A stretch of 64,000 nt of DNA from Candidatus Poseidoniaceae archaeon. Lineage in GTDB: Archaea; Thermoplasmatota; Poseidoniia; Poseidoniales; Poseidoniaceae. Shown here in pieces: positions 8,232-17,900 of this stretch. Below the pieces are notes generated by a model. That model was not told where the DNA came from. It did not search any database and was given only the letters and a program-made list of their open reading frames with translations. The position numbers were made by a program, and so were the translations under genes. Location: positions 17,259-81,258 of the forward strand of contig CALHIR010000025.1 in assembly GCA_938030705.1 (NCBI GenBank), given 5' to 3'. Within the stretch, counting starts at the first letter, position 1. Each line of letters starts with the position of its first letter.

Positions 8232-10329
8232 GCGGGGTCATCCCGCTGGGTTGGAACACCAGCATCGTTAACGTGACCGTAACCGTTTCGCTGTTGTCGT
8301 TGCCAATTGGATTGCCTTCGTTGGTGTTGAGGGCCACGTCCATGGTCATCGTTCCCATCATTTCAGGAGCCTTTCCAAGCATGGTGAGGATGTCGATGAG
8401 TTCGCTTTCCGTTCCGTTCAGCGTGTAATCGCCCAACCCTTCGTTGGCGAATTGGTTGAGGTCGGTGTTCGGCCGGATGCTGCCAACCACGGTGGTGGTG
8501 TCGCAGGCCGTGGTGGATTTCATGCTGTCATCGCTTTCCGAAAACGGGCCGGCCAGCCCACTGTAATCGGGCGTCGTCACTACTTCATCGCACACGGACG
8601 TGATGGTTTCACCGGTGTCAGAATAGGTAATGCTGAGTTCCGCGATCAACACGGCCGTCATGGTTTCGTCGATCATGACTTCGAAGGTTTGCGTGTCGCC
8701 ATCGGAGAGCGTCAGGGTTTCCGATTGGGTCCATTCACTGACCGTGTAGGTCAATTGATACGGGGTATTACCGGAAGAGGCCGAATCCTCGGGGGCCATG
8801 GTTTGGTACGTCCCCTCCAGGGCGCCAAAGAGCACCAGGATGACCACGGCACCGATGGTAGCGGTGCGTTGCGTTGGGAGGCGGTACCGTCCAAGCGGGC
8901 TGGGGTTGGAAGCCTCGCGCTTCCAACAGAGGATAAAGTGGGTGGCAAAGGCCGAACTCATGGCGGGAATGGACGGGAAAATATCCTCGCCATAGCCGCT
9001 AAAACTCCATACAATGACCGCACTCAACGCTGCAATCATCATCCAAATCGTGTGTTCTGTATCCGGTTCGTATCCCATCATGCGAATGAGCAGCAACGGG
9101 ACGAAGATGCCGCCCAGGCCGTAAACGGCGAGGACGACCAGAGCAAAGACGGAATCACCGAATCCAGGAAATTGTTGGCCGACCAGAGCGATGAGGGTGA
9201 CAAGGACGGCGATGACCAGAGTGACGATTTTGGTGGTTTTGTGCTCTTGACTCCATTCGGGTTTGACGTCGTCGGTGATGGCCGCCGTACACGCCAATAC
9301 TTGGCTGTCGGCGGTGGACATGGTTGCGGCGAAGATGGAGGCGAGGATCACGCCGGCGAGGAAGGGGTTGAGCACTTCCATGGCGAGCAGCGGTAAACCG
9401 TCCTGCGCTTGCGAAGCATCGAGGTCGAGGAAAATAGCTCGACACGCCAGACCGATGATAAACATCAGTGCGATGAAAGGCGTTTGCCAGACGAAGAACC
9501 AGATCGCTGCTTGCTTCCGGTCTTTGTCGTCTTTCAACGTCATGACACGGGATACGACTTGAGGTTGACCTGCTACACCAAGCCCGCCGAGGAAAAAGGC
9601 CCCAATCCATAACGTGACACCGAAGGTAAGGTCGGCAGGGAAGAGGTTGACCATGCCGGGGTCAACGTCCTTCAGCGTGTTGTGCAGCCCGGAGAAGCCA
9701 CCAACCTCTGAAACGGCCACATAACATAGAATGGTCGAACCGACGATCATCACACAGGATTGTGCAGCATCGGTCCAAATCGACGCCCGAATGCCGCCTG
9801 CGTAGCAGTAGGCGACAACCAGGACAAAGCCAATGAGGATACCAACCACCTCCGACCAACCGAGCATGGCCCGGAGGGCGACACCACCCGCTACAAGTTG
9901 TGCCGCGGCGTAGATGGCGAGAAACACAACCGACAGGACGGCAGCAAGTTTTGCCTCGGGCGCTCCGGTGGTTTTGGAAACCAAGGAGGACAGGGAACGG
10001 ACGCCACGCTCATTCCCTTCCTTTTGGATAAATTTGTAGAGCCAAATCCATGCGACAGCTTGCCCGAGGGTCGAAACCAAACCAATCCAGATACCTGAAT
10101 AGCCCTGCACGAAAATGAACCCGATGAAGCCGATGAACATGTAGCCGGAGTTCCACGTACTCACGGCGCTGAGGGCTGCGAGGGCGGGATGCATGCCCCG
10201 GCCGGCCACGAGGTAGTCGTCCGTGGTGTCCTGTTTGACCCGCATGGAGGCAAGGCCAACGCCCGCAAAGAACCCCATGAACAGGAGGAACGAAAGAAGC
10301 AAGACGATTTCGTCGGACAGACCAAACAT
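8221..10329 (-). CDS. Sodium:solute symporter family transporter with extra C-terminal domain
   Basis: A 702-residue protein whose first ~480 residues form about 13 membrane helices of the SSS fold; YLVAGRGMHPALAALSAVST near residue 40 is the characteristic first-repeat signature, and the ATMSTADSQVLACTAAITDD helix near residue 330 is the Na+ site region. These permeases take up sugars, amino acids, osmolytes or other solutes with Na+. After a final helix (ATIGAVVILVLFGALEGTY) there is a roughly 190-residue Thr/Ser-rich, beta-rich tail that is unusual for the family and may sit outside the cell. The start codon directly follows the diphthine synthase stop, so the two are co-transcribed. Confidence 0.85.
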   Translation of the reverse strand: MFGLSDEIVLLLSFLLFMGFFAGVGLASMRVKQDTTDDYLVAGRGMHPALAALSAVSTWNSGYMFIGFIGFIFVQGYSGIWIGLVSTLGQAVAWIWLYKFIQKEGNERGVRSLSSLVSKTTGAPEAKLAAVLSVVFLAIYAAAQLVAGGVALRAMLGWSEVVGILIGFVLVVAYCYAGGIRASIWTDAAQSCVMIVGSTILCYVAVSEVGGFSGLHNTLKDVDPGMVNLFPADLTFGVTLWIGAFFLGGLGVAGQPQVVSRVMTLKDDKDRKQAAIWFFVWQTPFIALMFIIGLACRAIFLDLDASQAQDGLPLLAMEVLNPFLAGVILASIFAATMSTADSQVLACTAAITDDVKPEWSQEHKTTKIVTLVIAVLVTLIALVGQQFPGFGDSVFALVVLAVYGLGGIFVPLLLIRMMGYEPDTEHTIWMMIAALSAVIVWSFSGYGEDIFPSIPAMSSAFATHFILCWKREASNPSPLGRYRLPTQRTATIGAVVILVLFGALEGTYQTMAPEDSASSGNTPYQLTYTVSEWTQSETLTLSDGDTQTFEVMIDETMTAVLIAELSITYSDTGETITSVCDEVVTTPDYSGLAGPFSESDDSMKSTTACDTTTVVGSIRPNTDLNQFANEGLGDYTLNGTESELIDILTMLGKAPEMMGTMTMDVALNTNEGNPIGNDNSETVTVTLTMLVFQPSGMTPLTA

Positions 10330-11220
10330 TCACTCACCTCGCTTCCAACGAAGGACGGCCTTCTCTTCAACCTCACCCGTGCCTGCGGGAAAGACAAGAC
10401 AGTTTAGACGACCGCCTTTTTCTTCGGAGAGGACGCCGAGGGTGGTGGCCACGATGGCTTGCTCGGGTGTACCCATGTCAGCACACAAGATTACGGGAAT
10501 GTCGTCGAAGTTTTGTTGGAGGTAGCGTTTCGTCGCCATCTGCTGGAAGGCGAGACGGGCGTCATCCTCAGCGGGCGGTTCATCCGCCGTTTCCTGTAAT
10601 TTTTCCCACATGAGGCGCATGGAGTGAACGGCATCTACCGGCTGCATGGGGCGTTGGTCGCCGGTCCCCAATCCCGTGGGGTCCAAATCCAACAGGGCCA
10701 GCGTGTGGAGATTTTGTTCCCAATTCGAAGCCACGACCTCCAGGGGGGAAGTCGCAATCCACCGGCCGTAGGGGTAGGTGAGCGTGGTTTGACGTCCGAA
10801 TTTGTAGTTTGATAGACCGACGGCCCCGGTGACGACCGACGTGATGGAAATGCCATGAAAGACACGACATTCAACGCCAAACTCTCGAGCACGAAGCTGG
10901 AGGTCAACGTGGGTTGTTGCTTGGAGCGGATCGCCCACCACCAGAAGCGCCACAAGCGACGCTTTGGCGAGGGCGAAAAGCTCGTCGGGTTCTTCAACTT
11001 CAGGCCGCATGACGCGTTGAACGGGGCCGATGACCGCTTCAAGACGAACCAATTCCTCTTCTGGCCAGAGCGCCGTGTAGGCTTCGTAGCGTCGGTGTTT
11101 GGCTTGGGTCGCCGCATGAATGGCTTCTTGCGTCATCCCTTCCAGATGCCCCATCCCCATGCCGACCAACAACAACCCCGTTTCAGGAAGGGAAGGGGAT
11201 TGGGAATCACTGGCCGCCAT
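10330..11220 (-). CDS. dphB: Diphthine synthase
   Basis: A SAM-dependent methyltransferase of the tetrapyrrole methylase fold that methylates the modified histidine of elongation factor 2 on the way to diphthamide, a modification found only in archaea and eukaryotes. Motifs: LLLVGMGMGHLEGMTQEA at the N terminus, VVGDPLQATTHVDL near residue 90, and HGISITSVVTGAVGLSNYKFG in the middle, all characteristic of Dph5/DphB. The family is usually about 260 residues. The track ORF begins at 11259, but the ATG at 11220 avoids overlap with the divergent trm5 gene. Both candidate starts sit in CATG tetramers that also contain a forward ATG. Confidence 0.9.
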   Translation of the reverse strand: MAASDSQSPSLPETGLLLVGMGMGHLEGMTQEAIHAATQAKHRRYEAYTALWPEEELVRLEAVIGPVQRVMRPEVEEPDELFALAKASLVALLVVGDPLQATTHVDLQLRAREFGVECRVFHGISITSVVTGAVGLSNYKFGRQTTLTYPYGRWIATSPLEVVASNWEQNLHTLALLDLDPTGLGTGDQRPMQPVDAVHSMRLMWEKLQETADEPPAEDDARLAFQQMATKRYLQQNFDDIPVILCADMGTPEQAIVATTLGVLSEEKGGRLNCLVFPAGTGEVEEKAVLRWKRGE

Positions 11221-11257
11221 GCTCAAACCTCCGAGACGCTTGGACAGGGCGAGGGCC

Positions 11258-12349
11258 ATGCGTCATTTGAGCGTGCCGAGCGAGCAGACACAGGCGTGGT
11301 TGCAGCGATGCAAGGCCAACGGCTGGCTCGCTCAGTCCGGCGTGGTCGAGGTCGACGAACGCCACCGCGGTCTTCCTCTCAACGAGGCTGCACCGGCAGA
11401 AGGCGATGATTGTTGGGAGGGTTTCCTCCATGTCGAGATTGAACCAAGAACACGAGGGCCGACCCACTGGACACACCATCTTCCCGCCCCCCTTCAGGCC
11501 CTTCCTGAATCCACGTGGCCGAGTTCGTATGAAACGCAAGGCGACGTCCTTATTTTCAAACTGGATGAGGCGTCAGAACCCCATGCACACGCCATCGCAG
11601 AGGCCATGCTAAAACAGATGCCCAACGTTCGTATTGTATGCGCGGATGCGGGAGTCAAAGGAGATTTCCGCGTACGTGATCTCACGCCCCTTTTGAGCCG
11701 CGACGGAAGCACAGTGTCGGCAACCAGGGTTCGAGAACACGACCAAGTGGTCGATGTTGACCCCGGTGAAGCGTATTATTCCGCAAGGCTTGCTCAACAA
11801 CGCAAGAACACCTACGATGAAGTGCAAGCGTTCCAGCAGCATTTGGGCCGCCCCGTGGTCGTTGCCGACCCTTACGCCGGTGTCGGTCCAGCCTTTGTCT
11901 TAATGTTGAAGCACACCGGCCTTCTCCAAGGGTATTTGGCTGGAGACTTGAACCCTAAAGCCGTTGATTTAATGCGAAAAAACATCGCCCGGTGGACACG
12001 AAAGAACAGCACCAATTTCAACCCGTCCACCGTGGTGTGCAAAGATGCCCGAGCGTGGAAGAATGAGCCGGAACTCAGCGGGCGAGCGGACGTGATTTTG
12101 GTCAACTTGCCCCACGACAGTTTTGAACACCTTCCCGACCTGTTTCCGCTCTTTGTACCTCAGGGCGAAGGTTTGCTGCGCGGGTGGGCCATCATCGAGC
12201 GAACCTCGCTTGATGGACGAGTTGAGCAGTTGGAATCACTGGTCAGGGCGGCCGGCGGTACACCCCACGACGCCCACGTCTTGGAAATCAAAGACTTCTC
12301 TACGACCCGTTGTTTTGTTCTGTTTCAGACCCTTATTGCATGGGATTGA
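11258..12349 (+). CDS. Trm5/Tyw2-family tRNA methyltransferase (tRNA G37)
   Basis: About 363 residues. The central part has the family pattern WPSSYETQGDVLIFKLDE, then VRDLTPLL and a DPGEAYYSARLAQQR strand, followed by a Rossmann SAM-binding domain with motif I VADPYAGVGPAFVLM and the family-specific motif IV VNLPHDSFEHLP. Archaeal members methylate N1 of G37 next to the anticodon to prevent frameshifting, or take part in wyosine synthesis; the two activities cannot be separated by eye. The track ORF starts at 11120 inside dphB; ATG 11258 leaves a 37-base divergent gap and a sensible N terminus. Confidence 0.85.
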   Translation: MRHLSVPSEQTQAWLQRCKANGWLAQSGVVEVDERHRGLPLNEAAPAEGDDCWEGFLHVEIEPRTRGPTHWTHHLPAPLQALPESTWPSSYETQGDVLIFKLDEASEPHAHAIAEAMLKQMPNVRIVCADAGVKGDFRVRDLTPLLSRDGSTVSATRVREHDQVVDVDPGEAYYSARLAQQRKNTYDEVQAFQQHLGRPVVVADPYAGVGPAFVLMLKHTGLLQGYLAGDLNPKAVDLMRKNIARWTRKNSTNFNPSTVVCKDARAWKNEPELSGRADVILVNLPHDSFEHLPDLFPLFVPQGEGLLRGWAIIERTSLDGRVEQLESLVRAAGGTPHDAHVLEIKDFSTTRCFVLFQTLIAWD

Positions 12350-12361
12350 AGCGTTCACTTG

Positions 12362-12511
12362 ATGAAGCACCGCTTGCTGGCCCATGCCATGAAGACCGTC
12401 GTAAAGTGCGAATGCGGGGCAAGCATCGACATCGCCGGCGCAACACCGCGAAAAGACGGCATCAAAGTTTGGTGTCGTGTGTGCGGAACCGTCACCGTTC
12501 ACCAACGTTGA
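12362..12511 (+). CDS. Small zinc-ribbon-like protein
   Basis: Too short for the ORF track. An ATG at 12362 opens a 49-residue frame with VKCECGASID and, 20 residues on, VWCRVCGTVTV, i.e. two cysteine pairs (CxC and CxxC) in the spacing of a small zinc ribbon. An alternative ATG at 12389 would give a 40-residue protein that keeps all four cysteines. It sits 12 bases after the trm5 stop and about 80 bases before guaA-A, in the same direction, so it is probably co-transcribed. A role in nucleic acid or protein contact is usual for such ribbons but is not shown here. Confidence 0.6.
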   Translation: MKHRLLAHAMKTVVKCECGASIDIAGATPRKDGIKVWCRVCGTVTVHQR

Positions 12512-12590
12512 AGGGGCCACGAGCGACTTCACGCTGGGTCATCGGCATGTTCATGGTCGTTCCTCAACCACATCCAAGCGAGTGAGCGAC

Positions 12591-13184
12591 ATGTCTGAAA
12601 CCCCTCTCGTGATTGATGTTGTTGACAACGGTGGCCAATGGACTCACCGTGAATGGCGCATGCTTCGCTACCTCAAGGTCGACACCCAGATCATCGACAA
12701 CACCACGCCCGTGGATGAACTTCGTCAACTGGACGGCCTTATCCTCTCGGGGGGCGCGGCGCGGGTAGGCCTGACCGGTGAACTCGGCAACTGCGGGGCG
12801 TTCCTTGAACTCGACATCCCCATTCTCGGCATCTGCGCAGGCCATCAATTCATGGCGCGCCACTACGGTGGCGATGCCCGCGAATCACCTGAGCCGGAAT
12901 TCGGAGCGATGGAAATTGAATTGGTCAACGGCGGCGGGATGATTTTTGCAGAGACAAACCCAACACAAACGGTGTGGGAGTCACACAACGATGAGGTTCA
13001 CGTCGTTCCCGACGGCTTCTTCATCACCGCCAGCAGCCCATCGTGCAAGGTCCAAGGCATGGAAAACGAGGCTGGCGACCGTTTTGGTCTGCAATTCCAC
13101 CCCGAAGTGAACGATTCGGAATTCGGGAAGGAGATGTTTGAGAATTTTGTGGCCGTGTGCCGAACTCGCCGGGATGAATCCTAA
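12591..13184 (+). CDS. guaAA: GMP synthase, glutamine amidotransferase subunit A
   Basis: A class I glutamine amidotransferase of 197 residues, the size of the stand-alone archaeal subunit that passes ammonia to GMP synthase subunit B. The nucleophile elbow is ILGICAGHQFMARHYGG near residue 80, the catalytic His-Glu pair lies in LQFHPEVNDSEFG near the C terminus, and the N terminus VIDVVDNGGQWTHR has the usual asparagine/glycine-rich loop. The ORF track begins at 12477, but ATG 12591 matches family starts. The ATP pyrophosphatase subunit is not in this window. Expressed with the preceding small zinc protein is likely. Confidence 0.88.
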   Translation: MSETPLVIDVVDNGGQWTHREWRMLRYLKVDTQIIDNTTPVDELRQLDGLILSGGAARVGLTGELGNCGAFLELDIPILGICAGHQFMARHYGGDARESPEPEFGAMEIELVNGGGMIFAETNPTQTVWESHNDEVHVVPDGFFITASSPSCKVQGMENEAGDRFGLQFHPEVNDSEFGKEMFENFVAVCRTRRDES

Positions 13185-13229
13185 AGCCGGACATTGGTTA
13201 TGTACTGTTGACATGGATAGGTTGGTGCC

Positions 13230-14303
13230 ATGTCAGACAAGAGCAAGCGAGACCTCGGCCAGTTTTTCACACGAGATTCTGTTTGGCTGCGCTCTCACAT
13301 ACGAACCCACATCGAAACCCTTCGTGAACGGTATACCGTGTGCGTTGACCCGTTTGCAGGCGACGGCCATCTTCTTGAAGTGGCCGAAGAATTGGGGTTT
13401 CATGTTCGTGGCCATGATATTGACGAGAGCATATGTGCCTCCAAGGAATGGGGAGATCCAAACGATTCTATTCGCCGAGTTATCGTTCATGATGGAGCCT
13501 TTGTCCTGACCAATCCACCTTACCTCGCCAAAAATTCGGCTAAGCGAATGAAGTCCTCCATGGTTGAGTATTTTTCTCCGGGGTTCATACCCACGCTTGA
13601 CGATTCACGGTTGAATGTTTTAGATGACTTATTCAAACTGGCCATTGAGCAAACCATAACAAAATACGATGATTCAATTTGGATCGTCCCTGAATCTGGC
13701 ATTCAGGATTTGGATGACTTGCCGCATTGGAAAGACCGACTTCATTCGGTTACGATTCTCGAGGATAATCCGTTCGATGATACAGAACACCCCGTCTGCG
13801 TCATGATTTTCTCAACATCAAACCCCCTAAAAGAGGTGTGGAAAAACGACACGCTCCTCGGCACATACGATGAGATTCGGCGCGTTCACAATCAAACTGC
13901 AAAAGGGCCATCCAATTTGACCCACATGAAATTCAACGCACCCGATGGAACGCTCGGCTACCGAGCTGTCGACGGAACCCGAGAAGACGGAAGCATGCGC
14001 ATCAAATTCTGTCGGGGCGAGGAATTGGGTTATGACCGTAGCAATATCAAAGTGAGCAGCCGGCATTTAACCTACATTGAAATTGAACTTGAAGGCGACC
14101 TGCTCGACAGAATCATTGCGGATGCGAATCAACGCATCAATGCTTATCGGGAAGCCACGCATGATGTCTTTTTGACGGCCTTCATGGGAAACACAAAAAC
14201 AGGCGAACGGCGCAGACGTCTTGACTACAAACTCGCTCGAAAAATCTTCAACGAAGCGTTTAGAAGCCAAATCAATAAAGGTGGACTGAGGGATTACGGT
14301 TGA
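13230..14303 (+). CDS. Adenine-specific DNA methyltransferase (type II R-M like)
   Basis: A 357-residue N6-adenine methyltransferase. SAM motif I is CVDPFAGDGHLLEVA near residue 38, an acidic end of strand 2 lies in VRGHDIDES, and the catalytic motif IV is FVLTNPPYLAKNS near residue 92. The N-terminal KRDLGQFFTRDSVW resembles the QFFTP entry motif common to type II methylases. The C-terminal half should hold target recognition; the site is unknown. GC content is visibly lower than that of the surrounding genes, and the stop overlaps the next gene by four bases, so this is probably a mobile restriction-modification cassette. Confidence 0.85.
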   Translation: MSDKSKRDLGQFFTRDSVWLRSHIRTHIETLRERYTVCVDPFAGDGHLLEVAEELGFHVRGHDIDESICASKEWGDPNDSIRRVIVHDGAFVLTNPPYLAKNSAKRMKSSMVEYFSPGFIPTLDDSRLNVLDDLFKLAIEQTITKYDDSIWIVPESGIQDLDDLPHWKDRLHSVTILEDNPFDDTEHPVCVMIFSTSNPLKEVWKNDTLLGTYDEIRRVHNQTAKGPSNLTHMKFNAPDGTLGYRAVDGTREDGSMRIKFCRGEELGYDRSNIKVSSRHLTYIEIELEGDLLDRIIADANQRINAYREATHDVFLTAFMGNTKTGERRRRLDYKLARKIFNEAFRSQINKGGLRDYG

Positions 14304-14845
14304 CTGCGAAATTCAAACACATTATTCCGGGCAAAAAAATGACCAAAGAATGGCGAACAAAAATCATCGGCGGTGGAAAGCCAATGGGGGGAGCAATCTC
14401 ATCAAGAGCAGAAGAATGGCAAAGAATGTGCTTGGAAAGAATTACAGGCGAAGAATGCACCAAAACAAATCTACGACTAAATCTTGAAACGCATAAACTC
14501 AAGAAAGTCACTCGACCGAGCAACGAACCTGATGAATTTGAATGGACGGAGGATTTTGATGGCGAATTTTTTGTCGGAAAAACGAGATACCTCGTCAATT
14601 TCAAAATGATCGTTGGGACAGGTGGCGTGCAAACTCGTTCAATGAGAGAGGTTTACCATTTCATCAAGTGCCAAGAATCTTATCTGAAATCATCAGGCGA
14701 TAAGCACACGAAATTTCTAAACATCCTTGATGGAGACAGTGTCGGTGCAAAAATGGCCCCTATGAGAAAGGCGTGTTCGAAAACAGGCTCGAAGAAAATT
14801 TTCATCGGTGATACCCATGAAATTAAGAAAATTTGGAAATTTTAA
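14300..14845 (+). CDS. Putative restriction endonuclease partner of the methyltransferase
   Basis: A 181-residue basic protein starting at a TTG that overlaps the methyltransferase stop. No family is recognised with certainty. The segment EDFDGEFFVGKTRYLVNFKM could form a PD-(D/E)xK-like core with the acidic residues before the strand and the NxK at its end; the following GGVQTRSMREVYHFIK is well ordered. Tight coupling to a DNA methyltransferase, low GC and size all fit a cognate type II nuclease, which would cut unmethylated sites. This is context-based inference; an accessory specificity protein is the alternative. Confidence 0.5.
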   Translation: MTAKFKHIIPGKKMTKEWRTKIIGGGKPMGGAISSRAEEWQRMCLERITGEECTKTNLRLNLETHKLKKVTRPSNEPDEFEWTEDFDGEFFVGKTRYLVNFKMIVGTGGVQTRSMREVYHFIKCQESYLKSSGDKHTKFLNILDGDSVGAKMAPMRKACSKTGSKKIFIGDTHEIKKIWKF

Positions 14846-14886
14846 ACACGCGAGACCCTTGCGTGAGAGGGGAATTGCGCAGGAAT

Positions 14887-14897
14887 AGAGTTAATAT
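14887..14897 (+). promoter_or_regulatory. Probable TATA box of the LDLRA-repeat protein gene
   Basis: The AT-rich string GAGTTAATATG stands about 27 bases before the ATG at 14921. With an archaeal TATA-to-start distance of about 25 bases, transcription would begin within a few bases of the start codon. Confidence 0.45.
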
Positions 14898-14920
14898 GGA
14901 CAGAACGGCACACTGACTTG

Positions 14921-17900
14921 ATGTCCACTCTGCGTAGAACGACTCCCGGCCTGCTTGTGACCCTGCTTTTGCTTACGGCACTGTCTCCAATTGCCACGGT
15001 CCAAGCCGTTCCCGATGAGGCATCAGAGTACTATTACGGGGTCGAATACGACTGGTCAAGCCTTGACAGCGACCTGCAAAACGTAACCGGCTTGGACATC
15101 CAAACATTGTTCACCGAAATCATGGCGGACGCCGATGATGCAGGGTTCAACCTCGACCTTGGTCAGTTGACCACAGGCGCATCCAATGTTTACGTCCACC
15201 AAACCGAGGACATCACGCCTCAAACCATCCAGGACTTGGACGGCAACGACGTTCAAGTATGGAGCCGCACCAGCGACGTGGTACTTCGCCACGGCCTGTT
15301 GTCCAACGCCGTCATCATGACCGACTGGTCGGAGACGACCTTCGGCAGCGAGCCCACCGGCTTTGACATCGACGTCATCGCCGAAGCAGAGAACGTCCTG
15401 ACCGTTGACATGCTCTACACCGAATACCTCAACGACCAGTACCAACTCGTCGGCGCAGACATGGACATTGACATGACCGTTGGCAACGACATGAACCTCG
15501 GCATCGACATCACCCTCGAGGGTGACGGCGAGGAGCTCAATGTTGACTTCGACACCGGCATGGACTTCAGCTACTCCATTGCTTCTCAAGCCGAGTGGCG
15601 ACTTGGCAACCCCAGCCCCATCTACGTCACCGCTGCCTCCAACGACCGAACCGTTTGGGAATGCGTTGAGGAAGGCGACACCGTGGGTGTTGACGATGGT
15701 TGGGACGATGCCGAGGTCTACGACATGTGCGGCATGATCGACGGCTCCTACATCGGCTCGGCCGACTACAACGTCTACCTGACGGGCCTACCCATGGAAG
15801 AGTTTGGCTTCGATGCAGGTCAGTTTGACATCAGCATTAGCGACGAACTCACCAGCGAAGGCGACTACGAAGGCGAGGCCAACATGGACGATGTCTCGTT
15901 CAGCATGCGCACCGACGAACCACTCGAGGTCAACCTTGGAGACGGTAACACGCTCGATGTCACGGCCTGTGATACATGCCCGCCTGGCAACCCTGTCATG
16001 TTCATCATGATGGGCAATGTCTTGCTTCACGCCAGCGAATCCTTTGGCGAAGCGGTGACTGAAGACTTTGAGGCCGAACTCGAAGACTCGGTGGGTGAAC
16101 TCATCGAAGACTGGTTTGGCATTGACGACGATGGCGACATGGAGGAGTACGACGATAGCGATAACTGGTTCATGTGCGACAGCGGTGAGATGATTGAATC
16201 TTGGAACGTCAATGACGGTGATGAAGATTGCAAGGACGGTTCGGACGAAGACGACCTCTACCTGCGTGGCGGTACCACCCAAGATTGGAATACCGGCGAG
16301 GAACACTACGCCTTCAACGGCCGTGTAGATGCTACCAGCCTCGGTCTTGAATCCGATGCAACCATTGAATGTTATAGCGAATGGGATGGCTACATGGAGT
16401 TGCCAGTTGGCGATGTCAACGACGGCTATGACGACTGCGATGACGGCTCGGATGAGTACGACAACGGTCTCACCAGCACCTATGTCTGCTTGGATGGTTC
16501 CGAGATTTCCTTTGAACTCGTTAACGACGGCACGGCGGACTGCGCTGACGCTTCCGATGAACCCGTGGACAACGAAGGCGACTGGTACAACTGCGCCGAT
16601 TACAACGGCGCCGTGCCCTGGCAGTGGGTCAACGACGGTACTGCGCAGTGCGATGACGGCAGCGACGAATACAATGCCGCCGAGAGTGATGACTTCTATT
16701 GCGAAGACTGGTCGACCGTTTCCTTTGATCTCGTGAACGACGGCACCGAAGACTGTGCTGACGGCTCGGACGAAGGCGAGGGCATCTACTTCCTGATGGA
16801 CGTCTACATGAATGACGGCGAGGGCGGTGTGATCGCTTCCGGCGATGACCTTCTGCTCTGCGCTGCCTATCACTGCGACGTGTCCTTTAGCGTTGATTCG
16901 GGCTACATTCAGGTCGGTACCGAGGTACCAGCCGATATGGAATACGGTGAGAACACGATGTGTGCCGGTGGAAGCATCGCTGCTCCCGACGGCACATCGC
17001 TGGTCTCCGCTGTTGAAAATTGCGACTCGACATGGACTGGACCCGAAATCCGAGACTGGGAGAGCAACATGAACAACGAGGGTGACAACACCCTCCGTGT
17101 CACGGCGGGTGCAGGCACCTGGAGCGGTGAATACGACGACATCACGATGCATTGGGCCGTTTCCGATGCCGATGGCGCGGTTGTTGACCAGGGCAGCGTT
17201 GCTTTCAGCGATGAGTCCGAGGTCTACGCCGAGAACATGGTTGACATTGCTGGTGAGGGCGAATACTGTCTCTCCGTTGAATTGGTAGAGAACGGCGAGA
17301 CCGAGCCCTTTGACGCCTACGAAGACTGCATGACCGTTGAAGACGGCCCCGAAGTCAGCGAGCGCATGGAAAAGATTGTCGGCGCATTGGCCGATTCTGG
17401 CCTCAGCAACGTGCTGGAGAACTTCGGCAGCAACCTTGAGATGACCTTCCAAGAACTTGACGAGAACTACGAAGTGCCCGTCTTCCCCTACGCCGACGGC
17501 ATGTGGGCGCCTCTTTGGAGCAACGAGCACGCCACCATCGTTGGTGTTGGCGTGTACGCTTGGGATGAGGACGGCAACGGCTACGTCATCGCTGGACCGG
17601 AAACGACCGGCTACAGCCAGGACCTGCCCATGACCTTCGCCAGCATCCGCTACATCACCGGTGTTCCCGCACAGGAAGCCCAGGAGGCGATGGCTGAATT
17701 TGATGACCTCGAAGACATCGTTGATGTGGAAAATCACGACCTTACCGAACTGGCCAATGACCTCGAAGCCGCTGGTGCCGACACGTCCGACCTTGGTCTG
17801 GGAGACGAAACCACCGATGACGGTGAGGACACGCCTCCAACCGCTGAGGAAGTTGCCGAAGACGCAGGTCTTCTGCCCTTTGTATCTCCACTCACAGTCA

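Noticed and set aside
11218-11260. Overlapping divergent start codons (CATG) of dphB and trm5 as a regulatory device
   Set aside because: Choosing ATG 11220 for dphB and ATG 11258 for trm5 removes the overlap; CATG at starts is simply self-complementary.
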